DNA of 64,000 nt from Estrella lausannensis (GTDB taxonomy: Bacteria; Chlamydiota; Chlamydiia; Chlamydiales; Criblamydiaceae): assembly GCF_900000175.1 (NCBI RefSeq), contig NZ_CWGJ01000011.1, positions 364,556 to 428,555 on the forward strand, written 5' to 3'. Position numbers and translations under genes: made by a program. The notes beneath the pieces are model-generated. The model was not told where the DNA came from and did not search any database. It saw nothing but the letters and a program-made list of their open reading frames with translations. This document shows positions 34,412 through 43,621 of this stretch, in pieces; positions within the stretch are counted from its first letter, which is position 1; each line of letters opens with the position of its first letter.

Positions 34412-35299
34412 ATGAGTTTTAATCTTGTGCATGGAATAGCGCACGATTCCAGCTACCTGCAAGCGTCAGCGGCTGAAAAAAACACTGCAAACGACACTAG
34501 TGCCGCTACAAATATTGGAAGATCGGCGATCCAATCGGGATATCAATCACTGGAATGGACCTCTTTGCCCAAAAGAAAAATTCAAGAAATGGAAAATGAG
34601 GTTGGCATTGATACAACCCCCGTGTCCAAGAGGCAGAAAAACAATTTCTACAGAAATCCTGTTCGCGTTAGTAGAGATCAGGATTGTCAACAAATTTTTG
34701 ATCGTATAGTGGTTTGTGAGATTTACAATCCAAAATTCAATGAATTAAACGAAGACAACCAATCTCATGAAATTCTAGCTAACTATGAACAGGGAAAACT
34801 AAGCTATAAGTACCATCCTCACGAACGATACATTTATTCCTTTGACGAAGATTGCCTTAAACAAATATCTGACTTATCAAAAAAAAATAATGATCAACGA
34901 ATCATTAGGAATTTAGCTGAATGCGATCGTGAAAATATACCTTTTACTTTTACCTCCTTAACTAAGATGTTCATAGTGGCTCAAGGAGAAGGTGAAAAGG
35001 GTACTATAGGAGGGATGGAAGCAGATCAATTTTGCGAGGTTATTACCGAGGATATCAATGCCGGCGAAATGGCTGAAATGGAATTGATCGTGTGTAATAT
35101 CGGTGCAAATCATAACTACATCCAACAATTGCACGCGAGCTATCCAAGAACCAATATCATTTCCTACAAATGTCTTCTGGCGACACAACTGAATCCGTCC
35201 ATTCAAATCATAGGATTTGATAACGATGGAACGTGGATTGAAGACATTGAAAAACAAAAAATTACGGTTAGAAAAAAACTGTTAAATTTGAAATCATAA
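34412..35299 (+). CDS. AT-rich orphan protein with basic clusters, putative effector
   Basis: A 295-residue protein. The start at 34412 is chosen because GAGG lies six bases upstream; the frame is open to 34331. The gene is visibly more AT-rich than its neighbours, suggesting transfer. Two basic clusters (LPKRKIQ and VSKRQKN, about 25 residues apart) resemble a nuclear targeting signal. The C-terminal part has FIVAQGEGEKGTIGGMEA and MELIVCNIGAN, whose order (strand, Gly-rich turn, IGG, then strand-Cys) recalls clan CD cysteine peptidases such as the toxin C80 domain, but the expected His is replaced by Glu. All functional suggestions are weak. Confidence 0.55.
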   Translation: MSFNLVHGIAHDSSYLQASAAEKNTANDTSAATNIGRSAIQSGYQSLEWTSLPKRKIQEMENEVGIDTTPVSKRQKNNFYRNPVRVSRDQDCQQIFDRIVVCEIYNPKFNELNEDNQSHEILANYEQGKLSYKYHPHERYIYSFDEDCLKQISDLSKKNNDQRIIRNLAECDRENIPFTFTSLTKMFIVAQGEGEKGTIGGMEADQFCEVITEDINAGEMAEMELIVCNIGANHNYIQQLHASYPRTNIISYKCLLATQLNPSIQIIGFDNDGTWIEDIEKQKITVRKKLLNLKS

Positions 35300-35407
35300 A
35301 ACTTCGTCTTCTACCTATTCGAAATCCCAATCTGTTAAAAGTCTCTTAGAACTTTCCAAAGAATACTGATTTCCTCCACATTAGGTGCATTCTTACCAAA
35401 GTGTATT

Positions 35408-36784
35408 ATGGGATCCAGAGGAATCAAAGTGGCAGTGGTCGGCGGAGGCCTCTCCGGGCTGACAACAGCCTACCGCTTGGCAGAACAGGGCTTCGACGTC
35501 GAGTTGTTTGAAGCAAGAAACCGAGTCGGCGGCCGCGTACTCACGGCCTTCATCAATGATGTCCCGGTCGATTTAGGGGGTCAAAACGTATCCGATGGAG
35601 GCAAGGCAGCGCATATTCACACCCTGGCAGACGAGCTTGACCTGAAGTTCAACGCAACGGATGCGGTGATTAACAACTACTACTTTGACGGAAAAAAGAT
35701 TGTTGAGGTCCAAAGGCTGCTTAGCGAAAAGCAATTCACTTCCCAAGCTCTTGAAGTGCGCATGCGGGATTTGATGAAAGAAGCCCATACCCTGGAGGAT
35801 ATACTGCGGGGAATTCTCGATCAGGAAGACCCCCTCTACAAATCAATCAGCGTCAGGATGGCCGCCTATGAAGGGGCTCCGGTTCATGCCCTCTCTCCTT
35901 ATTACGCCGAGACTCTGATGCACATGCTTCTCGGAGGTATATCCGCCGCACATCCGGGAAAAGGAGAAGGGCAAACAAAGATACACCTGCTCCGCATAGA
36001 AGGGGGCGCCTTCTCCCTTCCGGAGAAACTGGCCAACAAACTCGGCCCCCGAGTTCACCTCAACAAACCTCTCACCGCACTCGAAAAATCGGAGGGAGGG
36101 TCGATTTTACTCTCATTTGCCGATGGAACTTCCTTTAAAGCCGATTTGGTCGCACTGACCATGCCATGTTCCGTCTATGAAGATATCAGTTTTGGCGATG
36201 AGACCATTCCAGAAGACACATTGGACGCAATCAGGAGCATTCGCTATGGCGGCAACTCAAAAATTGTGGTCCCCTGCTCCGAGGTGCCCAATCTACCCGA
36301 TGTCCTAATCAATGACAGGGCTCTCTGTTTTTTCGATTTGTCCCATCCCCTGCTCACCCTCTACTACACAGGAGAGGCAAGCTCTTATACCGGAGAAACC
36401 ATCGGGGCGACATACCGCCAGGACCGCGCCATGCTAAAGACATGGGGCGCTCTTGCCTGCCCGCCTTATTTAGAGCCTGTCATTGCCGATGATACGCCCT
36501 TTGTCCGCTACTCAACCCCTGTCGGCTTCAGCTGGCCCCTGGACAGATATGCCAAAGGATCCTATTCTTTTATATCTCCGGGACAAGAGGAGCTTTTCAC
36601 CGATCTGAAAAGTCATCAGGGAGAGGTTGTGAAAACACTGTTTGCCCCGATCGGGCAGAAGATCTTTTTCGCGGGCGAGCACGCTTCGATCTTGCTGGAT
36701 GTCCCGGGCACGATGGAGTCCGCCTGTGAATCGGGAGAGCGAACAGCACGCATGATCGCGAGAGCCATTTTACAAAATCAGTAG
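35408..36784 (+). CDS. Flavin amine oxidase family protein
   Basis: A 458-residue FAD enzyme. VAVVGGGLSGLTTAYRLAEQG is the dinucleotide-binding fold, LFEARNRVGGRV is the GG motif and the end (FFAGEHAS..GTMESACESGERTA) is the second FAD contact of monoamine oxidases and protoporphyrinogen oxidase relatives. The substrate is unknown. It is followed by an ABC transporter gene after six bases, so a shared transcript is likely. The ribosome binding site is weak. Confidence 0.85.
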   Translation: MGSRGIKVAVVGGGLSGLTTAYRLAEQGFDVELFEARNRVGGRVLTAFINDVPVDLGGQNVSDGGKAAHIHTLADELDLKFNATDAVINNYYFDGKKIVEVQRLLSEKQFTSQALEVRMRDLMKEAHTLEDILRGILDQEDPLYKSISVRMAAYEGAPVHALSPYYAETLMHMLLGGISAAHPGKGEGQTKIHLLRIEGGAFSLPEKLANKLGPRVHLNKPLTALEKSEGGSILLSFADGTSFKADLVALTMPCSVYEDISFGDETIPEDTLDAIRSIRYGGNSKIVVPCSEVPNLPDVLINDRALCFFDLSHPLLTLYYTGEASSYTGETIGATYRQDRAMLKTWGALACPPYLEPVIADDTPFVRYSTPVGFSWPLDRYAKGSYSFISPGQEELFTDLKSHQGEVVKTLFAPIGQKIFFAGEHASILLDVPGTMESACESGERTARMIARAILQNQ

Positions 36785-36790
36785 GTCACA

Positions 36791-38554
36791 ATGGGATCTT
36801 ATCCGGAGCTCATCAGGTTTGTTCTGCAATTTATGCAGAAGCAAAAATGGGTCTTTCTTTTGATTTTCCTTTTGGATGCCAGCGCCTGGCCGCTGGATGC
36901 CCTTGTCTGGCCCTATATTTTGCACGTTGTCATCGACATATTCACAACTTTTGACTCCAGCAGGGCAGAGGCGTTTGATGTGCTGGTACCTCCCCTTTTA
37001 GCCGGTATTTCACTGGTTGCCTATGTCGAAGTCGCATCACGCACGATGGGATTTCTGCTCGCCAAAGCCCTCCCGTCGCTTCAGGCCGCTATCCGGATGA
37101 AGATGTTCGACCATATCCAGCACCACTCCCCACACTATTTCAATGAACGATTTGCCGGCCACCTGGCCAATAAACTGACCGAGATGACCACACAAGTCGA
37201 GTTGATCATTCAGCAGCTTTTTTGGCCCGTCATCCCAGCTCTTACGGCATGCCTTTTCGGGACATGGATTCTTTTTTCCATCCACCCCCTTTTTGCCCTG
37301 ATCTTTTTAGCCTGGCTTGCAATCCACCTGACTGCATGCATTCTGTTCGCCAGGCCCTGCGACTTCTATGAGCAACTGCACGGAGAGGCCCGCAGCGTCC
37401 TATCCGGGAAAATCGTCGACAGCTTCACCAACAACTTCGCGGTAAATCTCTTCTTCCGCTTCGGGCACGAAAAAGCCCTTGTCGGCCATTATCAGGAGCA
37501 TGAGAGGCAGACCAACGTGCGGGCCAAGCAGTGTGTCGAGAAGATGCGCACTGTGCTTTCTCTTTTTTATTTTGTCGCTGTGATCCTTGGAATTAATGGG
37601 AGCTTGATCTACCTGTGGCTTAAAAACCAAATTTCAACCGGCGAAGCGATCCAGGTCTTTACGACGATGTGGAATCTGACGATGATCTTGTGGACTGTCG
37701 GCTCAGCCCTTCCCGTCCTCTTCCAGGCAGTCGGTGGGGCTAGGCAGGCATATTCCGTCATGCTTGATGCGAGCGACATCCAAGATCGTCCGGGCGCAGC
37801 TCCTCTCAAAGTCACCGCTGGGAAAATTCAATTTGATAAAGTGAACTTTCGCTATGGAGAGCGGACACTGTTCACAGACAAGTCAATCACTATCAAAGGC
37901 GGAGAGAAGGTCGGACTAGTCGGCTACACAGGCGCCGGCAAATCCACCTTCATCAACTTGATTCTGCGGTTTTTTCCTCTCACGAGCGGCAGGATCTGCA
38001 TCGACGGACAGGACATTAACGACGTGACTTTAGAGTCGTTAAGAAAAAGCATCGCCCTGATACCTCAGGATCCCATCCTATTCCACCGTTCCCTGGCCGA
38101 TAATATTCTCTATGGAAATCCCGAGGCGCATGAAGCCGATAAACTCGAAGCGGCCAGGCAAGCCCACTGCTCTTTGTTTATCGAGTCGTTGCCCCAGGGA
38201 TATGATGCGATTGTCGGAGAGAGAGGGACTAAGCTTTCGGGCGGCGAGCGGCAAAGGATCGCTATCGCGAGGGCCATTCTCTCCAAAGCCCCCATCTTGC
38301 TGCTCGATGAAGCCACCTCGGCACTTGACTCGGTGACCGAGCAGTATATTCAGGACAGCTTAGAGAAACTGATGCAGGGTCGCACAACGATCGTCATCGC
38401 GCACAGGCTATCCACTCTTGCGCGCATGGATCGCATTTTGGTGTTCGATCGCGGCAAAATCGTTGAGGAAGGACCGCATGAGAGTCTCCTTGCCAGGAAT
38501 GGGTTATATGCCAAGATGTGGAAGATGCAAGTCGGCGGCTTTTTACCGGCGTGA
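36791..38554 (+). CDS. ABC transporter, fused membrane and ATPase domains
   Basis: A 587-residue half-transporter of the exporter type (MsbA/HlyB-like), working as a dimer in the inner membrane. About six membrane helices fill residues 1-320. The ATPase part has GYTGAGKSTFINLI (Walker A), LSGGERQRIAIARAI (signature) and ILLLDEATSALD (Walker B), then the IVIAHRLST switch. AGG lies before the ATG. The cargo is unknown. Coupling to the amine oxidase could mean an exported modified small molecule, which is speculation. Confidence 0.9.
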   Translation: MGSYPELIRFVLQFMQKQKWVFLLIFLLDASAWPLDALVWPYILHVVIDIFTTFDSSRAEAFDVLVPPLLAGISLVAYVEVASRTMGFLLAKALPSLQAAIRMKMFDHIQHHSPHYFNERFAGHLANKLTEMTTQVELIIQQLFWPVIPALTACLFGTWILFSIHPLFALIFLAWLAIHLTACILFARPCDFYEQLHGEARSVLSGKIVDSFTNNFAVNLFFRFGHEKALVGHYQEHERQTNVRAKQCVEKMRTVLSLFYFVAVILGINGSLIYLWLKNQISTGEAIQVFTTMWNLTMILWTVGSALPVLFQAVGGARQAYSVMLDASDIQDRPGAAPLKVTAGKIQFDKVNFRYGERTLFTDKSITIKGGEKVGLVGYTGAGKSTFINLILRFFPLTSGRICIDGQDINDVTLESLRKSIALIPQDPILFHRSLADNILYGNPEAHEADKLEAARQAHCSLFIESLPQGYDAIVGERGTKLSGGERQRIAIARAILSKAPILLLDEATSALDSVTEQYIQDSLEKLMQGRTTIVIAHRLSTLARMDRILVFDRGKIVEEGPHESLLARNGLYAKMWKMQVGGFLPA

Positions 38555-38558
38555 AGGC

Positions 38559-39752
38559 CTACCCACCGGATACGCTTCCGGCGATATCCCGCAAGTGTTT
38601 GATAAAAAGCTCTATCTCCTCTTCGGTGTTGTAGCAGTGCAAAGAGGCCCGTACAACACTGTCGAGCCCCCGCTCTCCAAGGTCTAGAGGAGCATACTCG
38701 GCAAGAGAGACGGAAACATGGATGTTTTTCACGCGAAGACTCGCCATCACCCGGGCAGCGTCCATCCCTTCGACGGTAAAGGAGACGATACCGCATTTGT
38801 TCTCTCCCAGGTCACGGAGCACCACTCCCTCGACAGCCCCCAGCTTCATACGCAGCGTCTTCGATAAAGCCTTGATGCGCTCCCATATGGAGGGCATGCC
38901 GAGCGTGAGGGCGTATTCGATCGCCGCCTTCAGTCCGAGCATGTTCGCGTAGTTTCTCTCCCAGGTCTCGAAGCGCCTCGCATCCGGCCTGATGGCGTAT
39001 CGATTCCTTTTCTCCCATGTCGCTGCGTGCAGATCGAGAAAGGGCGGCTCCAGCTCGGCAATTTTTGAGGCGCGCACATAAAGAAAACCGGTGCCGCGCG
39101 GCCCGCGCAAAAACTTCCTGCCGGTGGCGCAAAGCGCATCACATTGCATGGCTTCTACATCAATCGGCATTTGACCGACTGACTGCGTGGCATCCAGGAG
39201 ATAGAAGATGCCATGCGCTTTGGCGATTTTTCCCACTGCTTCCGCGGGATTGATAAGCCCTCCTTGCGTGGGAACATGCGTGATGGCTATCAGCTTAACC
39301 GAAGGAGAGATCATCTTCTCTAAAGCATCAAGAGACAATTGTCCGTAGACGTCATCGGGGATAATGTCGATTATGGCGCCTGTTTTCTTGACGACCTGTA
39401 AAAATGCGATGTAATTGCTGGCATATTCGGCTCTCGAAGTCAGAATACGATCCCCGGGCTTAAAGGAAAGCGAGTAGAACACCATGTCCCAGGCGCGGGT
39501 GGCACTCTCCTGATAGGCGATCTCACCCGGAGATCCGTGGATCAGCTTTGCTGCCGCGTCATAAAACCCCGCAATCTTGTCTGTGACGTTGTCGGCTGCC
39601 TCGTACCCTCCCAGCGCTGACTCCATCTCAAAATGTGAGTTCACAGCGTTGATGACCGATTTGGGCATCAGCGATGCCCCTGCATTGTTGAAGTGCACAA
39701 CGCCTAGGCATCCCGGAGTCTCTTTTCGCAGCTTCGCAATATTTAAAGACAT
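38559..39752 (-). CDS. Class V PLP-dependent aminotransferase family protein
   Basis: A 397-residue cysteine-desulfurase/isopenicillin-N-epimerase-like enzyme. The start at 39752 has AGAGGG just upstream and gives MSLNIAKLRKE. HFNNAGASLMP, AYQESATRAWDMVFYSL, AITHVPTQGGLINP and LLDATQSVGQMPID are the cofactor site, and CATGRKFLRGPRGTGFLYV holds the PLP lysine (GRKF). The substrate may be cysteine or another amino acid. It converges on the ABC gene with four bases between the stops. Confidence 0.85.
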   Translation of the reverse strand: MSLNIAKLRKETPGCLGVVHFNNAGASLMPKSVINAVNSHFEMESALGGYEAADNVTDKIAGFYDAAAKLIHGSPGEIAYQESATRAWDMVFYSLSFKPGDRILTSRAEYASNYIAFLQVVKKTGAIIDIIPDDVYGQLSLDALEKMISPSVKLIAITHVPTQGGLINPAEAVGKIAKAHGIFYLLDATQSVGQMPIDVEAMQCDALCATGRKFLRGPRGTGFLYVRASKIAELEPPFLDLHAATWEKRNRYAIRPDARRFETWERNYANMLGLKAAIEYALTLGMPSIWERIKALSKTLRMKLGAVEGVVLRDLGENKCGIVSFTVEGMDAARVMASLRVKNIHVSVSLAEYAPLDLGERGLDSVVRASLHCYNTEEEIELFIKHLRDIAGSVSGG

Positions 39753-39870
39753 ACGCCCTCTCGCGGCTAAAATCTTAACAAAACATTCATACAATTCTCA
39801 TAGAAACTAAATTTACAATAGAATATAATATATCAAATTTTTCAATAATTTATAATAGAAGGCACACCTC

Positions 39871-42579
39871 ATGAATGGAATCAATGTATTCAACCCCTTT
39901 AGTAATCAGTATCATGCGCTGGATGATTTTAAAAAGCTCACTGTGACGCAAAAAATTGTCACGATCGCATTAACCGCACTCGCGTCCATCGCTACTGCCT
40001 TTCTTGCCACATCTGCTGTTTTTCGCATATTAGTAGGTCACTTTATTCAAGTCCAAAAGCCACACAAGCTCCCCGAACAGCCTCTTGATGACCAGGCGCC
40101 TAAGACAAACAAAACACCGGATGCTCCTATAGTACCCATCACCCCGAAGACCGATATCTCCCCGCTTCTTCCTTTCCCCCTAGATCTGGAAGCGATGAAA
40201 CCCTTCAAGATCTCTACCGACAAAGAGGAGGCTGCCCTCCCATTTCAGCAAATCACCGATCAAATGGCCAGTCAGGAGCACGCGAAACTTGCTCAGAAAA
40301 CATGGAACAACCCAGTCAAGATGGTGGATCCGAATCTTTACACGATCCGCTGGGGTGACATTACCTCCCCCGAAGCGACACACGTCCCGGCCATCGACGT
40401 CGCAGGATCTATGCAGCACCTCCACGCGAACTACGTCAACATGGAAGATGGGTCGAGGTACATTGCTATCCAATATCCTTCTACAAAAGAAAATGACGCC
40501 TTTGTCCAGCTTGTAAACAACGAAGCCAGCCTGATTGTGGATTTAACCGGTGCAAACGACAGGGCAAAAGATGTCGGCCTGAAATTTATTGAACGCCGCT
40601 ATTTCCCAAAAACAGCGGGTAAAACGCGGCACTTCAAAAACATGTCAGTCACCTGCACGGAAGCGCAGGATCTCGGCAAGATCTCCGTCTACACCTACGC
40701 GATTGTAGATGGCAGCGGAAACCTGACTAAGAAGATCCAAAGGGTTCACTACAAAGAGTGGCCAGACCACGGTGCAATCCCCCCCGCCGATGTGGCAGAG
40801 CTTACGGCAATTGTCGACAAGTTGAGCGCTGGGAAGCCCGGTGCCGTCATGGTACACTGCCGCGCCGGTGTTGGCAGAACAGGAACCTTCATCACGTCAA
40901 GAACGCTAATGCACCTGACGCAAGCCGGACAGCTGACTCCTAAAGAATATCAGGCCAAAGCCCACCAGATTATTTTAGCAGGCCGAGTGCAGAGAGGTCC
41001 CTCTTTTGTGCAGACGGCTGTGCAACTTAAGGGCATCTACCAGTTTGGAAACGAGCTCTTCAAGGGAAATTTCGCTGAAACCGCCCAATCGCGTATCGAA
41101 AACGCATTGAATGGAGCCCCGAAGAAAAGCACCTCCTCGTCCGACGCTGATATTGACGGCATCTCCCTTCCAAGGAGGACAGACCTCTTCTCCTCTCCTA
41201 AAGTCTCCTCCTCAAAAATTTTGTTCCCGTCAACCCCGCTGCCCAAGCCGCCCGTTCTCGCGGAGGCGACACTTTTTCCGGGTATGCTGAGCGACGTCAA
41301 AGAACTCGCCATTAAACTGGGCGGTTCGACCGGAGCCAAACTCGTCGAAGCCGATGGAAAGAAGTATGTCAGAAAAGAAGGCAACAACGCCCCTCACATA
41401 GTGGCAGAGTATTATGCCAACAAAGCCTACAAGGTAATGGGCGTTGATGTTCCTGATGTGAAGCTCTACAATAAGACCAACTCGGAGGCAATCAAAGGAA
41501 ATGCTCAGGGCGTTAGCTATCCGGTACAGCTCTCCACCTTTGTCGAGGGAGCCGAAACTCTGAAAAGCTACTGGAACAAAGCCTCTGTAGCGGAGAAGAG
41601 AGAGCTTAAAGAAAAGATCAGAAGACACTTCGTGCTCGATGTTCTCTTGGGCAACCGGGACGTGATCGGTGCCTCTCTCGATAATATCTTGGTGACCCAT
41701 GATGGCTTGCCCATCAGGATCGACAACGGCTCTTCCTTTGAGTTCAGAGCGCAAGGGGGCATTAAGGCAGGCGGATTCTCAGACGAAGCGACCGAAATCG
41801 ACGCAATGCGTAATAAAGCGATGAATGCCAACGCGGCTCAATTCTTCAAAGGCATCTCCGACAAAGAGATCATCTGGCAGGTAGAAGAAATTGAACAGAA
41901 GTTCGACTCTCTCCTGGGAGCCGTGCCGGGCAAATACCATCAGGCACTGAAAAATAGACTTGCGTATTTGAAGCAGTACGCAGCTAACCTGATCCATCAG
42001 CAGCAGGCCACTCACGTGAGCATCGACGCGCTTCTTAAGAACACCTCGAAAACTGTTGTGTTCGATAAAAACTTCTCTGCCGACGGCTTAAGCTTAAACG
42101 GCGTGCCTTTCAAGAAGACGGAAGGAATTCCCGATTTTTCGAAGGTCTCCGACAAAATGATTGGCGAACCGGAGTTCATCCCCGCTCCCGGTAAAGCGAT
42201 TTCAGCCGGTGTGATCGTTGTGGAAGCGGATGGAAGGGTTTGGGTTTACGAACCGCGCAAGCACTTCGGCGGGTATAACCACACGTTCCCCAAAGGTCGT
42301 CTGGAAGATGGATACACCATGCAGCAAACTGCCCTTAAAGAGGCTTTCGAAGAGTCGGGATTGCTCGTAGAGATTGAAGGCTTCTTCATGGACGCCGTGA
42401 AATCCACGACCAAAACCCGCTATTACCTTGCGAAGCGAATCGGCGGCGATCCGTCGCAGGCTCACTGGGAAGCCTCCGCAGTTAAGCTGGCCACAGTCGA
42501 TGATTTGGAGACGCTCCTGAATAACGGGCACGACAAGCCCATACTCAATGAGTTAAAAACAAAACTGGCGCTCGTCTAA
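39871..42579 (+). CDS. Tyrosine phosphatase - kinase-like - Nudix fusion with membrane leader
   Basis: A 902-residue protein with no Sec signal. Residues 1-60 match the leader of the 5703 protein (NPFSNQYHALDDFKKL then a hydrophobic segment). A classical tyrosine phosphatase domain spans about 150-385: HANYVN, WPD at 297-299, HCRAGVGRTG with Cys330 and Arg336, and a late QRGPSFVQT Q-loop. Residues about 470-735 look like a HipA or PI3/4-kinase-like fold: GNRD (594-597), DN (604-605) and IDNG with Asp618. A Nudix domain (about 765-895) has FPKGRLEDG and KEAFEESG (823-830) with both catalytic glutamates. All three sites appear intact. Host signalling or inositol phosphate chemistry is inferred. 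The gene stands alone, with a stable hairpin after it. Confidence 0.8.
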   Translation: MNGINVFNPFSNQYHALDDFKKLTVTQKIVTIALTALASIATAFLATSAVFRILVGHFIQVQKPHKLPEQPLDDQAPKTNKTPDAPIVPITPKTDISPLLPFPLDLEAMKPFKISTDKEEAALPFQQITDQMASQEHAKLAQKTWNNPVKMVDPNLYTIRWGDITSPEATHVPAIDVAGSMQHLHANYVNMEDGSRYIAIQYPSTKENDAFVQLVNNEASLIVDLTGANDRAKDVGLKFIERRYFPKTAGKTRHFKNMSVTCTEAQDLGKISVYTYAIVDGSGNLTKKIQRVHYKEWPDHGAIPPADVAELTAIVDKLSAGKPGAVMVHCRAGVGRTGTFITSRTLMHLTQAGQLTPKEYQAKAHQIILAGRVQRGPSFVQTAVQLKGIYQFGNELFKGNFAETAQSRIENALNGAPKKSTSSSDADIDGISLPRRTDLFSSPKVSSSKILFPSTPLPKPPVLAEATLFPGMLSDVKELAIKLGGSTGAKLVEADGKKYVRKEGNNAPHIVAEYYANKAYKVMGVDVPDVKLYNKTNSEAIKGNAQGVSYPVQLSTFVEGAETLKSYWNKASVAEKRELKEKIRRHFVLDVLLGNRDVIGASLDNILVTHDGLPIRIDNGSSFEFRAQGGIKAGGFSDEATEIDAMRNKAMNANAAQFFKGISDKEIIWQVEEIEQKFDSLLGAVPGKYHQALKNRLAYLKQYAANLIHQQQATHVSIDALLKNTSKTVVFDKNFSADGLSLNGVPFKKTEGIPDFSKVSDKMIGEPEFIPAPGKAISAGVIVVEADGRVWVYEPRKHFGGYNHTFPKGRLEDGYTMQQTALKEAFEESGLLVEIEGFFMDAVKSTTKTRYYLAKRIGGDPSQAHWEASAVKLATVDDLETLLNNGHDKPILNELKTKLALV

Positions 42580-42605
42580 GTCTATAAGAAGGCAGATCCC
42601 TGCAA

Positions 42606-42663
42606 GTCAGGGGCCGCCCGCAAACTCCCACGGTCGGATGGGAGTTTGCGGGCAGCCCCTGAC
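42606..42663. terminator. Very stable 25-bp hairpin
   Basis: Arms 42606-42630 and 42639-42663 pair over 25 bases with one mismatch around an eight-base loop (CGGTCGGA). It lies between convergent genes, 27 bases after one stop and 28 before the other. No T-run adjoins, so it may be a factor-independent block or an element remnant. Confidence 0.65.
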
Positions 42664-42690
42664 CGACGGGGAGTTCTTGAAGCCTGCCGC

Positions 42691-43530
42691 TTAGCAGCGG
42701 CTAAGCGGTGGAATCATGAACGGCTCAGAGCCTAAAGTGTCGCCGTAAAGCATGAGCTGGCCGTTATCGTAGAGATACGGTATGGCGCGCGCTTGCTTTG
42801 TCAAAAGGTCCGGAGAAAAATAAAAATATATTTCCTCAATAGCGGCCGGCATATGATCTAAAATTGTATCCAGCGAAGGGATCTTTTCGGCGACGACATC
42901 GAAAAGATGCAGCACCTTCCCCTCCAACGCAAAGGAAAAAATTGCATCCTCTTGTGAGCTGTAGTGCAGCGACCAATAGAGCGGGTAGGTTGCGAAAAGA
43001 GAGTTAAACGCCGCGAGCGCCCCCCTATCTTCAATCCATAAGCGTTCAGAAAGCGGTGCCCTTCCTTGATACATCCGAATAAAAAGAGCGTTGTCTTTGG
43101 GAAAAGTAAGCGGTGTGAGTGCCGCGCTGCCCTTGCCTCTCCGCTCCTTAAGATGGAAGCGGCACTCTTGTACAGGACGAAACGAGAGCTTTTCATAAAA
43201 TTGAGGGATCTCGGTGAACAAAATGACAGACTCCACCCGGCCATGCGCCCATTCGAGCGCTTCCTTGACCAGTGCTGTAGCCAGACCCCGGCTCCTTTCG
43301 GTGTTTTGGGTACAGATCGCATGGAGGGCGCCCACTTGGTGCTTTTCACCTTCGACCCACATGGGAAATTCTAAAAATCCCGCATGCGATAGGACCTCTC
43401 CACCTTGCTTCTTTACAAAAGGTTTGCTCTGATTCCACGAAAATCCGAGCGCTTCATACCGCTCGATATTGGCGACAATTCCCGGAAAGGAGTCTTCTAA
43501 GAGATCAAAGTGTTCTTGCTCTAAAGTCAT
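42691..43530 (-). CDS. GNAT family N-acetyltransferase
   Basis: A 279-residue protein with a GNAT fold in the first half. ALHAICTQNTERSRGLATALVKEAL is the acetyl-CoA loop (here the Q/RxxGxG/A core reads RSRGLA), followed by VILFTEIPQFYEKLSFRPV. The second half is a beta-rich region (YWSLHYSS, FALEGKVLHLFDVV), like the two-domain acetyltransferases that have a sterol-carrier-type second part. The start at 43530 has GAGGG seven bases upstream. Substrate unknown. Confidence 0.75.
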   Translation of the reverse strand: MTLEQEHFDLLEDSFPGIVANIERYEALGFSWNQSKPFVKKQGGEVLSHAGFLEFPMWVEGEKHQVGALHAICTQNTERSRGLATALVKEALEWAHGRVESVILFTEIPQFYEKLSFRPVQECRFHLKERRGKGSAALTPLTFPKDNALFIRMYQGRAPLSERLWIEDRGALAAFNSLFATYPLYWSLHYSSQEDAIFSFALEGKVLHLFDVVAEKIPSLDTILDHMPAAIEEIYFYFSPDLLTKQARAIPYLYDNGQLMLYGDTLGSEPFMIPPLSRC

Positions 43531-43621
43531 TTGAGCACCCTCTCGTTTGCGGCTTTTTAGGCACGGTTGATAAATTACTCGGCAAATACGCTTATTGCGA
43601 AAGCGTCTCATAGCTAAAAAA

